Under the pieces are notes generated by a model. The model was not told the origin of the DNA. It did no database searches and saw only the letters and a program-made list of their open reading frames with translations. This document shows positions 32,233-41,360 of a DNA stretch of 48,186 nucleotides, piece after piece. The position numbers and the translations under genes were made by a program. Each line of letters begins with the position of its first letter. Position 1 is the first letter of the stretch. This DNA is from Pseudomonadota bacterium (GTDB lineage: Bacteria > Desulfobacterota > Desulfovibrionia > Desulfovibrionales > Desulfovibrionaceae), in the NCBI GenBank assembly GCA_023411815.1, contig JAEYOJ010000011.1, forward strand, positions 1 through 48,186, in the 5' to 3' direction.

Positions 32233-34752
32233 ATGTCCGACGAGCTTGCAAGGGAACTGGAGCGCAAGGACCGCCTGATCGAGGAACTCGAGAGGAGGCT
32301 TGCCGAGTGCGAGCGGCGCGAGAACGAACGCGATCGCGTCGGCAAGGGCTGGTGGGGGGAGACCGCCGGGGATGGGCTGAGAATGCTGCAGGTGATCCTG
32401 GAGTTCATCCCGGAGGGCTTGGCCATCGCCGAGGGCCCTGATGCCACGATCAACATGGTCAGCCGTTACGGCCGGGCGACTTTCGGCCAATCGCTTGAAG
32501 ACATGCAAGGGCGCTCGTACCAGGATCTCATGCGGAGCGTGACAGTCTTGAAGGCGGACGGCGTCACGCCCGTAAAAAGAGAGGAATGGCCGCTCGTGCG
32601 CACCATCGTTACGGGGGAAATGGTCGAGGAAGAGGAGTACGTCATCCTGCGCCCGGACGGCAGCCAAGTGCCGATCCTCTGCAACGCAGGGCCGATCCGT
32701 GACGAGGCCGGCAGTGTCATGGGCGGAATGCTCTCCTGGGTGGACATCACCACGCAGGAACAATTGCGGGAGAACCTTAGGGAGAGCGAGGCCCGTTTCC
32801 GGGCCATTTTCGACCAGGCGGCGGTAGGCATGGTCCAGATGGCCCCCGACGGCCGTTTTCTCAAGGTCAACGCGAAATACTGCGAAATGCTCGGCTACAC
32901 CAATGACGAACTCGCCTCGATGACGGTCTTCGACGTCGTGTTTCCCGAGGATCTCCAGGAGGAACGAGTGCTGATCCAGCGGCTGCTCGACGGGGAGATT
33001 TCCTCCTATTCGCTGCCCAGGCGCTGCTTCCGCAAGGACGGGGGGATCGTCTGGACGGAGGTCACGGCATCCCTGGTGCGCAAGGCCTCGGGCGAGCCGG
33101 ATTACATCATCTTCATCAAGGTCGACATCACCCTGCGCAGGAAGGCGGAGGAAATACTGCTGCAGCGGGAACAGGAATACAGGAATCTGGCCGAGAATTC
33201 TCCCGACATCATTGCCAGGATAGGCAGAGACATGCGCTATCTGTATATCAACCCTGCCGGAGGGCGGATACGCGGGGCTCCACCTGGGGACATCATAGGC
33301 AAGACCGTCCATCAACTGGGATATACGCATGAATTCAGTAAAAGAGCCGAGAAAAGGATCGCTCGGCTCTTCTCCACTGGCAAGGAGGAGACCTTTGAGT
33401 ATGAGTTCTCTTCGCCCCTTACGGCGTCGAGGATTTTTCAAGCCCGTATCGTTCCCGAGCGTGGCAAGCAAGGCGATGTGGAGTCCGCCTTGGTCATCTC
33501 CAGGGATATCACCGATCTCAAGCATATGGAGTCCGAACTGAAAGCAGCCAAGGAGGCTGCGGAGGACGCCAACCGAGCCAAGAGCCAGTTTCTGGCCAAC
33601 ATGAGCCACGAGATCAGGACGCCCATGAACGGCATCCTCGGCATGACCGAGCTGGCCCTGGCGACATGCGCCAGGGCCGAGTGCGGCACATACCTCGGCA
33701 TGGCCAGGCAATCCGCCCGGAACCTGCTCGGCCTCATCAACGACATACTGGATCTGGCCAAGATAGAGTCTGGAAAGCTGGAAATAGAGAAGCATGCATT
33801 TGATGCGCACGTCTCGCTCGGGGCTCTTTTCAGGACAATGGCCTTGGATGCGGAGAAAAAGGGGCTGCGCTTCGACGCCAGCATCGACGCAAGCGTGCCG
33901 CATGGCCTGGAGGGAGACGAGCGACGCCTGATCCAGGTCTTCACCAATCTCATAGGCAACGCCATCAAGTTCACCTTGAACGGCGGGGTTGACGTCAAGG
34001 TTCGGTCCGTGGACCCGGAAGCCTTGGGCCTGCGGGAAATCTGCCCGGAACCCGAGAGCGTATGCCTGCTGGCGTCCGTCAGCGACACGGGCATAGGCAT
34101 TCCGGCGGCCCAGCTCGGGCGGATCTTCGAGAGCTTCGCGCAGGTCGGAGGACTTGCCCACCTCAGGTTCGGCGGAACAGGCTTGGGCCTTTCCATCAGC
34201 AAGTGGCTCGTGGAGCTGATGGGCGGGAAGATCTGGGTCGAGAGCGAGCCAGGCAAGGGCAGTACGTTCACTTTCGCGGTGATGCTGAAGCAGGCGGCGG
34301 AGGCCAGGCCTGCGCGCCCGACGTCCAAGCAGGTCACTGCCCGGCCAAAGGCCGAGTCATGGAAAATCCTCCTGGCCGAGGACAATCACATCAACCAGGT
34401 CCTGGCCGTCAGCCTCCTGGAGCAGCGGGGGCACGCGGTCACGGCCGTGTCGAACGGCAGGGAGGCCGTCGAGGCGCTCGGGCGGGAGCGGTTCGACCTG
34501 GTGCTCATGGACGCCAGGATGCCGGAGATGGACGGCGAGGAGGCGACCAGGATCATCCGAAAATCCCCGCCGCCCGGCGTGGACAGGAATATCCCGATCA
34601 TCGCCCTGACGGCCTACGCCCTGAAGGGGGACCGGGAGCATTTTCTCGCCGCCGGCATGGATGACTACATCTCCAAGCCCATCGAGCTGGACGAGTTGGA
34701 CCAGGTCCTGACGCGCGTCCGGGACTTGAGGAAAAGCAGGAAAAACGGATGA
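32233..34752 (+). CDS. Multi-PAS hybrid sensor histidine kinase/response regulator
   Basis: An 839-residue soluble hybrid kinase. Order: short coil (1-40), three PAS domains (about 50-175, 186-303, 313-428), coil, HisKA with His459 in MSHEIRTPMNG, HATPase with TNLIGNAIKF (571-580), DTGIGIP (618-624) and GGTGLGL (647-653), and a receiver domain (710-830) with Asp760 in LMDARMPEMDG. No membrane helix is seen, so sensing is cytoplasmic. GGAGGG precedes the ATG. It converges on the transporter gene with 31 bp between the stops. No cognate output regulator is adjacent. The kinase and receiver regions resemble those of the kinase at 2439. Confidence 0.93.
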   Translation: MSDELARELERKDRLIEELERRLAECERRENERDRVGKGWWGETAGDGLRMLQVILEFIPEGLAIAEGPDATINMVSRYGRATFGQSLEDMQGRSYQDLMRSVTVLKADGVTPVKREEWPLVRTIVTGEMVEEEEYVILRPDGSQVPILCNAGPIRDEAGSVMGGMLSWVDITTQEQLRENLRESEARFRAIFDQAAVGMVQMAPDGRFLKVNAKYCEMLGYTNDELASMTVFDVVFPEDLQEERVLIQRLLDGEISSYSLPRRCFRKDGGIVWTEVTASLVRKASGEPDYIIFIKVDITLRRKAEEILLQREQEYRNLAENSPDIIARIGRDMRYLYINPAGGRIRGAPPGDIIGKTVHQLGYTHEFSKRAEKRIARLFSTGKEETFEYEFSSPLTASRIFQARIVPERGKQGDVESALVISRDITDLKHMESELKAAKEAAEDANRAKSQFLANMSHEIRTPMNGILGMTELALATCARAECGTYLGMARQSARNLLGLINDILDLAKIESGKLEIEKHAFDAHVSLGALFRTMALDAEKKGLRFDASIDASVPHGLEGDERRLIQVFTNLIGNAIKFTLNGGVDVKVRSVDPEALGLREICPEPESVCLLASVSDTGIGIPAAQLGRIFESFAQVGGLAHLRFGGTGLGLSISKWLVELMGGKIWVESEPGKGSTFTFAVMLKQAAEARPARPTSKQVTARPKAESWKILLAEDNHINQVLAVSLLEQRGHAVTAVSNGREAVEALGRERFDLVLMDARMPEMDGEEATRIIRKSPPPGVDRNIPIIALTAYALKGDREHFLAAGMDDYISKPIELDELDQVLTRVRDLRKSRKNG

Positions 34753-34783
34753 GGCGGCTTTTGTCCCGCCGCTCCTTGCCCGC

Positions 34784-36025
34784 CTATTGTCCCACGAAGT
34801 GCTTGCCCCAGCGCAGCCAGAGCCACAACGCGGTGAGCGCGAAGGACGCCAGCGTGACCGGCAGGCCCACGCGCAGGTGCGCGCCCCAGGTTACGCGAAC
34901 GCCTAAGCGCTCGGCCTGGTCGGCCACGATGAGGTTGGCGATGGAGCCCACCAGAAGCAGGTTGCCGGCCAGCGTGCTGGACAGAGCCAGGACCAGGGCG
35001 GACTCGGGGGCCATGGCCTTGGGCAGCAGGAGCATGACCGCGGGCACGTTGGACACGATGTTGGAAAGCACGGCCGTGACGGCGAACAGCCAGCCGCCGT
35101 GGTTCAGGTCGACGCCGGCCTGCCCGGCCAGGCCGTAGACGCGTTCCAGGACTCCCGTGGCGGCCAGGGCGTGATTGACCACGAACAGGCCGAGGAAGAG
35201 CAGCAGGAGCGGCCAGTCCACCAGGGCGAACTTGTCGCGCGAGGCGAGCCTGCGGCTCAGCAGGAGCGCGCCGGCGCAGCCCAGGGCCGCGACCTCGCGC
35301 GGCGGAAAACCCACCAGGAAGACGGCCATGAGGATGGTCAGGAAGAACAACCCCTTGCCCGTCTGCCACACGTTGAAGGCCGGGGCCTGCGCGGGCGGAA
35401 CGCCCGTGGCGCTCCTCGGCTCGCGCCAGTCGCCCCGCTGCAGCAGGCAGACGATGCCCCACAGAGCCGCCAGGCTCGCGGCGACGGGCACGGCGGCGTC
35501 CAGCAGGTAGGCCGTGAAGGACAGGCCCGTGACCTGGCCGATGAGCATGTTCTGGGGATTGCCGATGAGCGTGGCGGCCGAGCCGATGTTGGAGGCGCAG
35601 GCCAGGGCCAGCAGGAAGGGCATGGGCTTGAGGTCCCGCTCGCGGCAGCCTTCCACGAGGATGGGCGTCATGGCCAGGCAGATGATGTCGTTGGCCAGCA
35701 GGGCCGAGAGCAGGGCGGAGGCCGCGACGACCAGGGCCAGCAGGCCCTGCGGAGGCAGGTCGGCCGCGGCTATGGCGCGCGTGACTCGCGTGTAGAAGCC
35801 GCCCAGGCGGAGCTGGGCCGAGACGACCATGAGCCCGAAGAGCATGGCCATGGTCGATACGTCCACGGACAGCCAGGCCTCGCGGGCCGTGAGCGCGCCT
35901 CCGGCCATGAGCGCGATGGCCCCGAGCACGGCCACGCCGGTGCGGTCCAGGGCCAGCCAGGGCAGGCGGCCGAGGGCCATGCCCAGGTAGACCACGATGA
36001 AGACGGCAAGGACCAGAGTATGCAT
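34784..36025 (-). CDS. ArsB/NhaD/SLC13-type anion or ion transporter
   Basis: A 413-residue polytopic inner-membrane protein with about 11-12 hydrophobic segments. It belongs to the ion transporter superfamily that includes ArsB, NhaD and citrate/sulfate carriers. Typical features are the repeated re-entrant regions: LLANDIICLAMTPILVEGC (about 109-127) with ASNIGSAATLIGNPQNMLI, and later SNIVSNVPAVMLLLP (about 319-333) with STLAGNLLLVGSIANLIV. The substrate (arsenite, sulfate, dicarboxylate or sodium) cannot be told from these motifs. It lies 91 bp downstream of an ECF sigma gene on the same strand, which might control it. Confidence 0.87.
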   Translation of the reverse strand: MHTLVLAVFIVVYLGMALGRLPWLALDRTGVAVLGAIALMAGGALTAREAWLSVDVSTMAMLFGLMVVSAQLRLGGFYTRVTRAIAAADLPPQGLLALVVAASALLSALLANDIICLAMTPILVEGCRERDLKPMPFLLALACASNIGSAATLIGNPQNMLIGQVTGLSFTAYLLDAAVPVAASLAALWGIVCLLQRGDWREPRSATGVPPAQAPAFNVWQTGKGLFFLTILMAVFLVGFPPREVAALGCAGALLLSRRLASRDKFALVDWPLLLLFLGLFVVNHALAATGVLERVYGLAGQAGVDLNHGGWLFAVTAVLSNIVSNVPAVMLLLPKAMAPESALVLALSSTLAGNLLLVGSIANLIVADQAERLGVRVTWGAHLRVGLPVTLASFALTALWLWLRWGKHFVGQ

Positions 36026-36116
36026 GTTTGCGCCAACCCTCGTTGCAAGGATCGGCAGGTCTTAGGCTTTGGCCGGGCGGAAGGCAATACTTGCCGCGCG
36101 GCTTTCGCGGGCGGCG

Positions 36117-36704
36117 CTATGCCTCGCCGCGCAGCATGTGCGCGCGCACCCTGGACAGGGCCTGGTGGCGTATGCTGCGCACGGTCTGTTCGGTGATGTT
36201 CAGGTTCCTGGCCACGTCCCGCACGTCCATGTCCAGCTCGTAGAGCATGCGCAGCACCATGCGCTGCCGCGAGCTGAGGACGTCCAGCGGGATGTCCGGG
36301 CTGCCGTCGCCGGCTTCCGGCTCGGCGGGGATCTCCTCCAGCTCGGCTTCGACCAGATCCCGCGTGGTCCGCACTTCCCTGCGCAGGTGATCCATGGTGG
36401 TGGAGCGGGCGACCACCGCGAGCCACGTCCGCAGGGAGCTTTTGGCCGGATCGAAGGAACGCAGCAGCTGATAGTCGTGCTGCACGAGCTTGAGGAAGAC
36501 CTCCTGGGCGACGTCGCGCACGGCATCCTCGGATGCGTGCGGGATGCGCTTGCGCAGCACCGAGGCCGCGGTCCAGTAAATCACGCGGGCATTGACTTCG
36601 ACGAAGGCGTCCCACGCGCGCTTGTCACCGCTGCACAAGCGGCCGAGATCCATATCCATGCCGCAGGTTGCCTGGCTTGGCTCGGTCATGACTTCCTGGA
36701 ACAT
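36117..36704 (-). CDS. ECF-type RNA polymerase sigma factor
   Basis: A 195-residue sigma factor. Region 2 covers about residues 25-110 (DAVRDVAQEVFLKLVQHDYQLLRSF, with LRTWLAVVARSTTMDHLRRE) and region 4 about 135-190 (PLDVLSSRQRMVLRMLYELD, then VRDVARNLNITEQTVRSIRH as the helix-turn-helix). AGGAGG lies 4 bp before ATG 36704. No anti-sigma gene follows, in contrast to the pair at 30281; the next gene on the strand is the transporter. It is divergent from the OmpR-type regulator, with 361 bp between the starts. Confidence 0.9.
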   Translation of the reverse strand: MFQEVMTEPSQATCGMDMDLGRLCSGDKRAWDAFVEVNARVIYWTAASVLRKRIPHASEDAVRDVAQEVFLKLVQHDYQLLRSFDPAKSSLRTWLAVVARSTTMDHLRREVRTTRDLVEAELEEIPAEPEAGDGSPDIPLDVLSSRQRMVLRMLYELDMDVRDVARNLNITEQTVRSIRHQALSRVRAHMLRGEA

Positions 36705-37065
36705 TTTTCCTCCTCGTGGGGATGGGCGGTATTTTTTTCCCCGGCTTCGAATCCCGCCGGTTCAGCGTAACCGGAAGGGAAGTCGGCGGGACCGTATGGC
36801 GGAAAGAAACGCCCCGAACGATGCCCACACGCGGATGATCTGCAAGGGTCGGACAGCCCAAGGTCAAGAAAAGGTAAGTAATAGTATGGTTTTTGTACGA
36901 AATCATAACAGTGGAGAACCGACGCGCGTACGTAGGGCCGTCTTAACGTATCTTTTACGTTTTTATAACCTTCTGCAGCCCCAGGTTTGCATGCCGTTAT
37001 GATAAGGACAATCCGGAGATCATTCCGAAGACGAGATCCAACAACAGGGCAACAGCGCACATACT
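36705..37065. other. Divergent control region between sigma factor and OmpR-type regulator
   Basis: 361 bp without a gene. The right half is AT-rich and contains ACGT at 36946-36949 and 36957-36960, an 11-bp direct repeat spacing typical of OmpR/PhoB binding sites, then TATAAC (36964-36969) with no good -35. A third ACGT lies at 36930. This looks like an activator-dependent, perhaps autoregulated, promoter. A tRNA-like TTCGAATC near 36746 is accidental. Confidence 0.5.
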
Positions 37066-37833
37066 ATGCAGAACATACTTATCATAGATGACGACACCGC
37101 CCTTGGCGAGCTGCTGGTGGAATATCTTTCCCGCGAGGCCCTGGACACAACGGTCGCGCCAACGGGCAAGGAAGGCCTTGAGCTTGCGCTTTCCGGCCGT
37201 TTCGACCTGGTGCTGCTGGATCTCATCCTGCCCGACGTGGACGGCTTGACCATGCTGTACATGCTGCGCAAGCAAGACGGTCCACCCGTGCTCATCCTTT
37301 CGGGCCGGGGGGACGACGTGAGCCGCATCGTGGGCCTGGAGATGGGCGCCGACGATTTTCTGCCCAAGCCGTTCGAGCCGAGAGAGCTGGTGGCCCGCAT
37401 GCGGGCCATCCTGCGCCGCACCTCCAAGGCCAAGTGCACGGCGCTTAGCGAGCTGCGGGTCGGCGATCTGCGCCTTGAGCCCCGGTTGCGTCAGGTCTGG
37501 CGCGGCGAGGAACGCCTGACCCTGACCCAGAACGAGTTCAACCTGCTGGAGACGCTCCTGCGCAGCGCGGGGCAGGTCGTCACCAAGGATGACCTGTCCC
37601 TGGCCGCCCTCGGAAGGGAACTCTCGCCCCTGGACCGCAGCGTGGACGTGCACATCAGCAACCTTCGCCGCAAGCTCGGACCCCAGCCGGACGAGAGCGA
37701 GCGAATCCGCACCGTTCGCGGCGTGGGCTACATGTACTTGGAAGGTCTGGACGAAGTCGGCGCACGCCTGGTGCGCGACGAAGATGGCGGGGGATTCGCC
37801 TGGGTGGCCGGGACGCGCCCCAAGGCGCGGTGA
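37066..37833 (+). CDS. OmpR/PhoB-family response regulator
   Basis: A 255-residue two-domain DNA-binding regulator. The receiver domain (1-118) has the acidic pair in LIIDDDTALG (5-14), phospho-acceptor Asp in LLDLILPDVDG (about residue 51), the Ser switch in LILSGR, and the Lys in LPKPFEP. The C-terminal winged helix (about 130-230) carries LTLTQNEFNLLETLL, SVDVHISNLRRKLG and IRTVRGVGYMY. It ends with a short extra tail. The start has no clear ribosome site, but the receiver must begin here. It converges on the hybrid kinase at 37884 (50 bp between stops) and is not cotranscribed with any kinase. Confidence 0.93.
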   Translation: MQNILIIDDDTALGELLVEYLSREALDTTVAPTGKEGLELALSGRFDLVLLDLILPDVDGLTMLYMLRKQDGPPVLILSGRGDDVSRIVGLEMGADDFLPKPFEPRELVARMRAILRRTSKAKCTALSELRVGDLRLEPRLRQVWRGEERLTLTQNEFNLLETLLRSAGQVVTKDDLSLAALGRELSPLDRSVDVHISNLRRKLGPQPDESERIRTVRGVGYMYLEGLDEVGARLVRDEDGGGFAWVAGTRPKAR

Positions 37834-37883
37834 GTTGCGCCGGTGACGATCCTGTCGGAATAAAGCCCTGTTTGAACATTCGG

Positions 37884-40733
37884 CTAGGCTTGCGTGTCCC
37901 TCGCGCCGATGCCCGCAAGCACCTTATCCAGCTCGGCCGTGGCGAACGGCTTGGAGATGTGCTCGTTCATGCCCGCCTGCAGAAACCGCTCGCGATCTTT
38001 ATCCATCCCAAAGGCCGTCATGGCTATTATGGGCACATCCGGATCGCCTGCCCGCCCTTTTCGAATGAGCCGAGTCGTTTCGACGCCGTCCATGCCGGGC
38101 ATGCTCACATCCATGAGCACGACATCGAACCTGTTGCCCGTGAGCGCGTCCAAGGCTTCCTGGCCATTCGAGGCCGTGGCCACATGATGGCCTCTGCGCT
38201 TGAGAATCTCCGACGTGAGCATCTGATTGATGAGGTTGTCCTCGACCAGGAGAATTTTGAGCGAATTAGCGGGCCTACAGGGCAGGTCATCGATTCGGCT
38301 TCCGATTTCGCTCCTTCTTTCCAGGTCTTTTTCCAACATCACGGTGAAGAAGAAGGTGCTTCCCTGATTCGGCTCGCTCTCCACCCATATCCCGCCGTCC
38401 ATCTTCTCGATCAGCTGCTTTGAGATCTGCAGCCCCAGGCCCGTGCTCTCGCTGATCGGACAATTTGGGTCCAGGAAGTGACTGAATCCGTCGAAGATGT
38501 GTTCGCGCCGGTCCCGAGGGATGCCGACGCCGGTGTCCTTCACGGAAAAGAGCAGCCGAATGCGTCCGTTTTCCCTGCTGCATGCCGCATCCCGTTTCAT
38601 GCGCACGCTGATTCGGCCTGCCTGTGTGTACTTGATCGCGTTCCCCACGAGGTTCATGAGAATCTGTCCCAGGCGCAGTTCGTCGCCCATGAGCCGCGCG
38701 GGAACGTCATCCTCGACGGCTACCGCGAGATCAAGCCCCTTGGCTCCGGCCGTTACAGCCAGGGGCCTGAGAATCGCCTGCAGCAGATGACGCGGCTCGA
38801 ACGGCTTGCGCGTCAGTTCGGTTTCGCCCGACTCGATCCTGGACAAGTCGAGCAGGTTGTTGATGAGGCGCCGGAGATGGCTGGCCGATTGCTCGGCGAT
38901 GCGGACATAGGAGGCGGCCTCTTCACTTATGTCGAGCGAGGGCAGAAGTTCGATCACGCTCTGGATGCTGTTCAGAGGCGTGCGGATTTCGTGGCTCATA
39001 TTGGACAGGAACGTGCTTTTGGCCCGGCTGGCGGACTCCGCCGACTCCTTGGCCTGCCGGAGTTCCTGTTCCAGACGCAGCAGGTCCGTGATGTCCCGGC
39101 CTATGGCCAGCACGCTTTCCACCCGACCGTCCTCGGAATATTCGGGGGTGAGGCGATACTGGATATGCAGGCTGCCCTTTTTAGGGTTCAGTTGGAGTAC
39201 GAAGGTCTTTTCCTTGCCTGTATCGAACACGTCGCGGACTGCTTTTTCATATTCTTGGCGCGCTTCAGCGGAGATAGGCGTGCCGGAGAGATCCTGGCCG
39301 ATCAGTTCGGAATAAGGGACGTCGAGGGCCAGCGACAGCGCTGCATTGGCGTAGGTCCGCACGACGTCCCGATTGTAGCGCACGATGGGGTCCGGGGCGT
39401 TGTCGGCCAGGTTACGGAACTCCTGCTCCCTGCGGGCTAAAGCCTCCTGCGCGCGCTTCTGCTCGGTAATGTCGCGCCCGACTCCCTGGTATTCACGGAT
39501 TCTGCCGCTTGCGTCGAACAAAGCTCTGTTCGTCCACTCCTGCCAGCGCTCCTCGCCACACGGGGAATCTATGGAATGGGTCAGGGACACGATGGGCCGT
39601 TCCGGTGTGGCGGCCACCAACTGTCTGCGCAACCTGTTGCTGATGCTTGGCGGGAGCAAGTCGAAAAGGTTTGTGCCGAGGATATTCTTGGCGGGCTTGT
39701 CGAGGAAGCGGCAGACGGCTTCATTCACGAAAGTGATGATCCCGTCGGGAGTGAACCGTTTGACGAACTCGGTCAGGTCCTCCACGATGGCCCGGTAGCG
39801 CTCCTCGCTTTCCTGCCTGGCCTTCTCGGCGATCTTTCTCTCCGTGATATCTTGCCCGACGCCGATGATTGCCTCGATCTTGCCTTCGGCGCTTAGTCTT
39901 GCCGTATCGACCCAGGAGAGCCACCGCCAGCCATTAACGGTCATGGCTCGCTGTTCCATAACCACTGTGTACGGCGGGAAACGGAGCTCCTCCATGGCCT
40001 TCGCCGTGCTTTCCCGGTCCTCCTCGTGCACGAGTGGCATGAAATTGTTTCCGAGCAGCTCTTCCTCGGTCCTGCCGAACATTTTACAGTAGGAAGGGCT
40101 TACGTACTGAAACCTCCCCTGAGAATCGACCGTGACAACCAGGTTCGTCTGGTTTTCCACAAGCACACGGTACTTTTCCTCGCTCTCTCGCAGGCGTTCC
40201 TCCGACCGTTTGCGTTCCGCGATCTCGGCCTCCAGGTCCACCGTACGCTCCCCGACGCGCTTCTCGACTTCCTGATAGAGCCGCTCCAACGCCCGATTGG
40301 ACCTCTTTAGCGCCTCCGCCTGCTCCTCGGCCTTGGCCTTGGCTGCCGCAAGCTCCTCCTGCATCCGTCTCATCTCCGACACATCCCGGACTATGGACAG
40401 GAAAGACTCTATCTGACCCTGGCAGGTCCGCTCCGGACGGATAACGGCCTGGAAATGGCGCGTGCCGGTCGGAGTCTCGAAGTCGAAGGACAGGACCTGA
40501 TCCTTGCCAGTCTCCTTAGCGCGTGTCTGCGAGGACTCCATCTTGTGCAGAAGATCATTTGAATTATAAATAATTTCGATTGGATGTCTGCCGATTAGGT
40601 CCTCTGGGGAAAGCAACCCTCCGGTGGCTTCACGGATAGCCGGGCTGACGTACTCGTAGCGTCCGTCGGAGCCGAAGACGATGATCACGTCCGGCGAGCT
40701 CTCGACGATTCTCTTGAAATCTGGTTCGGACAT
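37884..40733 (-). CDS. Four-PAS hybrid sensor histidine kinase/response regulator
   Basis: A 949-residue soluble hybrid kinase. Four PAS domains lie at about 1-120, 182-300, 308-428 and 433-552, with a coiled coil at 122-180. Then HisKA with His581 in MSHEIRTPLNS, HATPase (NLVGNAIKY, DTGVGIP, STGLGLQIS), and a C-terminal receiver with the phospho-acceptor in VLMDVSMPGMDG. The G2 box starts ESTGLGL instead of GGTGLGL, a small departure from the other two kinases. ATG 40733 has AGAGGAA 5 bp upstream; the frame is open further to 40859 but without family similarity. It converges on the OmpR-type regulator, which could be a partner, though phosphotransfer would need an Hpt protein. Confidence 0.93.
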   Translation of the reverse strand: MSEPDFKRIVESSPDVIIVFGSDGRYEYVSPAIREATGGLLSPEDLIGRHPIEIIYNSNDLLHKMESSQTRAKETGKDQVLSFDFETPTGTRHFQAVIRPERTCQGQIESFLSIVRDVSEMRRMQEELAAAKAKAEEQAEALKRSNRALERLYQEVEKRVGERTVDLEAEIAERKRSEERLRESEEKYRVLVENQTNLVVTVDSQGRFQYVSPSYCKMFGRTEEELLGNNFMPLVHEEDRESTAKAMEELRFPPYTVVMEQRAMTVNGWRWLSWVDTARLSAEGKIEAIIGVGQDITERKIAEKARQESEERYRAIVEDLTEFVKRFTPDGIITFVNEAVCRFLDKPAKNILGTNLFDLLPPSISNRLRRQLVAATPERPIVSLTHSIDSPCGEERWQEWTNRALFDASGRIREYQGVGRDITEQKRAQEALARREQEFRNLADNAPDPIVRYNRDVVRTYANAALSLALDVPYSELIGQDLSGTPISAEARQEYEKAVRDVFDTGKEKTFVLQLNPKKGSLHIQYRLTPEYSEDGRVESVLAIGRDITDLLRLEQELRQAKESAESASRAKSTFLSNMSHEIRTPLNSIQSVIELLPSLDISEEAASYVRIAEQSASHLRRLINNLLDLSRIESGETELTRKPFEPRHLLQAILRPLAVTAGAKGLDLAVAVEDDVPARLMGDELRLGQILMNLVGNAIKYTQAGRISVRMKRDAACSRENGRIRLLFSVKDTGVGIPRDRREHIFDGFSHFLDPNCPISESTGLGLQISKQLIEKMDGGIWVESEPNQGSTFFFTVMLEKDLERRSEIGSRIDDLPCRPANSLKILLVEDNLINQMLTSEILKRRGHHVATASNGQEALDALTGNRFDVVLMDVSMPGMDGVETTRLIRKGRAGDPDVPIIAMTAFGMDKDRERFLQAGMNEHISKPFATAELDKVLAGIGARDTQA

Positions 40734-41160
40734 ACTGTTCCTCTCCGGCAGTACGCTAAAAACCCCGGGGTAATTACTGGCGTGTGCAGAGCGGCTGCAG
40801 CTGGAGGCTGTTACAGCTGTGGAGAGACTGTCGTATATCGTGGAGGACAGGATCCGCAAGCATCAAAACATGATTATGACGGAAGGGAAGGAAAGTGTTT
40901 GCTGTTCCTGAAAAGCAAGCTGCTGTGGCGAGTCGTTTAGATCGCGTTCGTGCTGAGCAGCAGTGAGCGTGAGGTGAAGGATTGCGTGGACGACGGCAAG
41001 CCGCAGGCGCACCAGGAGACCCCGTTGAGGCCGTTAAGGTGTTTATCCAGAACTATCAAAGCAAGCTGGAAACAAAAATGCGTATGTCATCCAATCTGGA
41101 AAATGAGCTTTTCAACATAGCCGACAAAATGTTTTGGTTTGGTCCACGCTTATGCGGGTC
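40734..41160. other. Intergenic region with a possible gene remnant
   Basis: About 430 bp with no intact gene. On the plus strand, one frame reads VFAVPEKQAAVASRLDRVRA from GTG 40895. It meets stops near 40964, then resumes from about 40982 with a plausible stretch (VFIQNYQSKLETKMRMSSNL and more) that runs into repeat copy B. This could be a decayed gene. I do not recognise it and there is no ribosome site. Confidence 0.35.
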
Positions 41161-41289
41161 TAGAGCATTTTGCTTTTGAAGATGCTCTGCAAGCCATGCG
41201 CCGGCATGGCTTGCCGCTAGCTTCGGCGTAGGCGCAATTCACTTGCGCCGTCAACGTCGGAGCAGGCGTCTTAAAGGCAATCAGCCCTG
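41161..41289. repeat. 129-bp terminal-inverted-repeat element, copy B
   Basis: Same length and order as copy A (18170), with 18 differences by hand count. The middle hairpin is perfect here (CAAGCCATGC / GCATGGCTTG, 10 bp), and the GGCGCAA/TTGCGCC hairpin is identical to copy A. The right terminal repeat is worn (ends CAGCCCTG), so this copy may be older. It lies 71 bp beyond the stop of the MogA/MoaB gene. Confidence 0.85.
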
Positions 41290-41360
41290 GGGAGACGTTT
41301 CCTGGCGGATGCACCGTGAGGAGGACAGGGGGCCCTCCTCACGGTGCATTGGCGTCGGCG

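Noticed and set aside
36740..36775. tRNA-like T-loop (TTCGAATC) in the sigma/regulator gap
   Set aside because: No complementary T-arm, no anticodon arm or acceptor stem around it on either strand.
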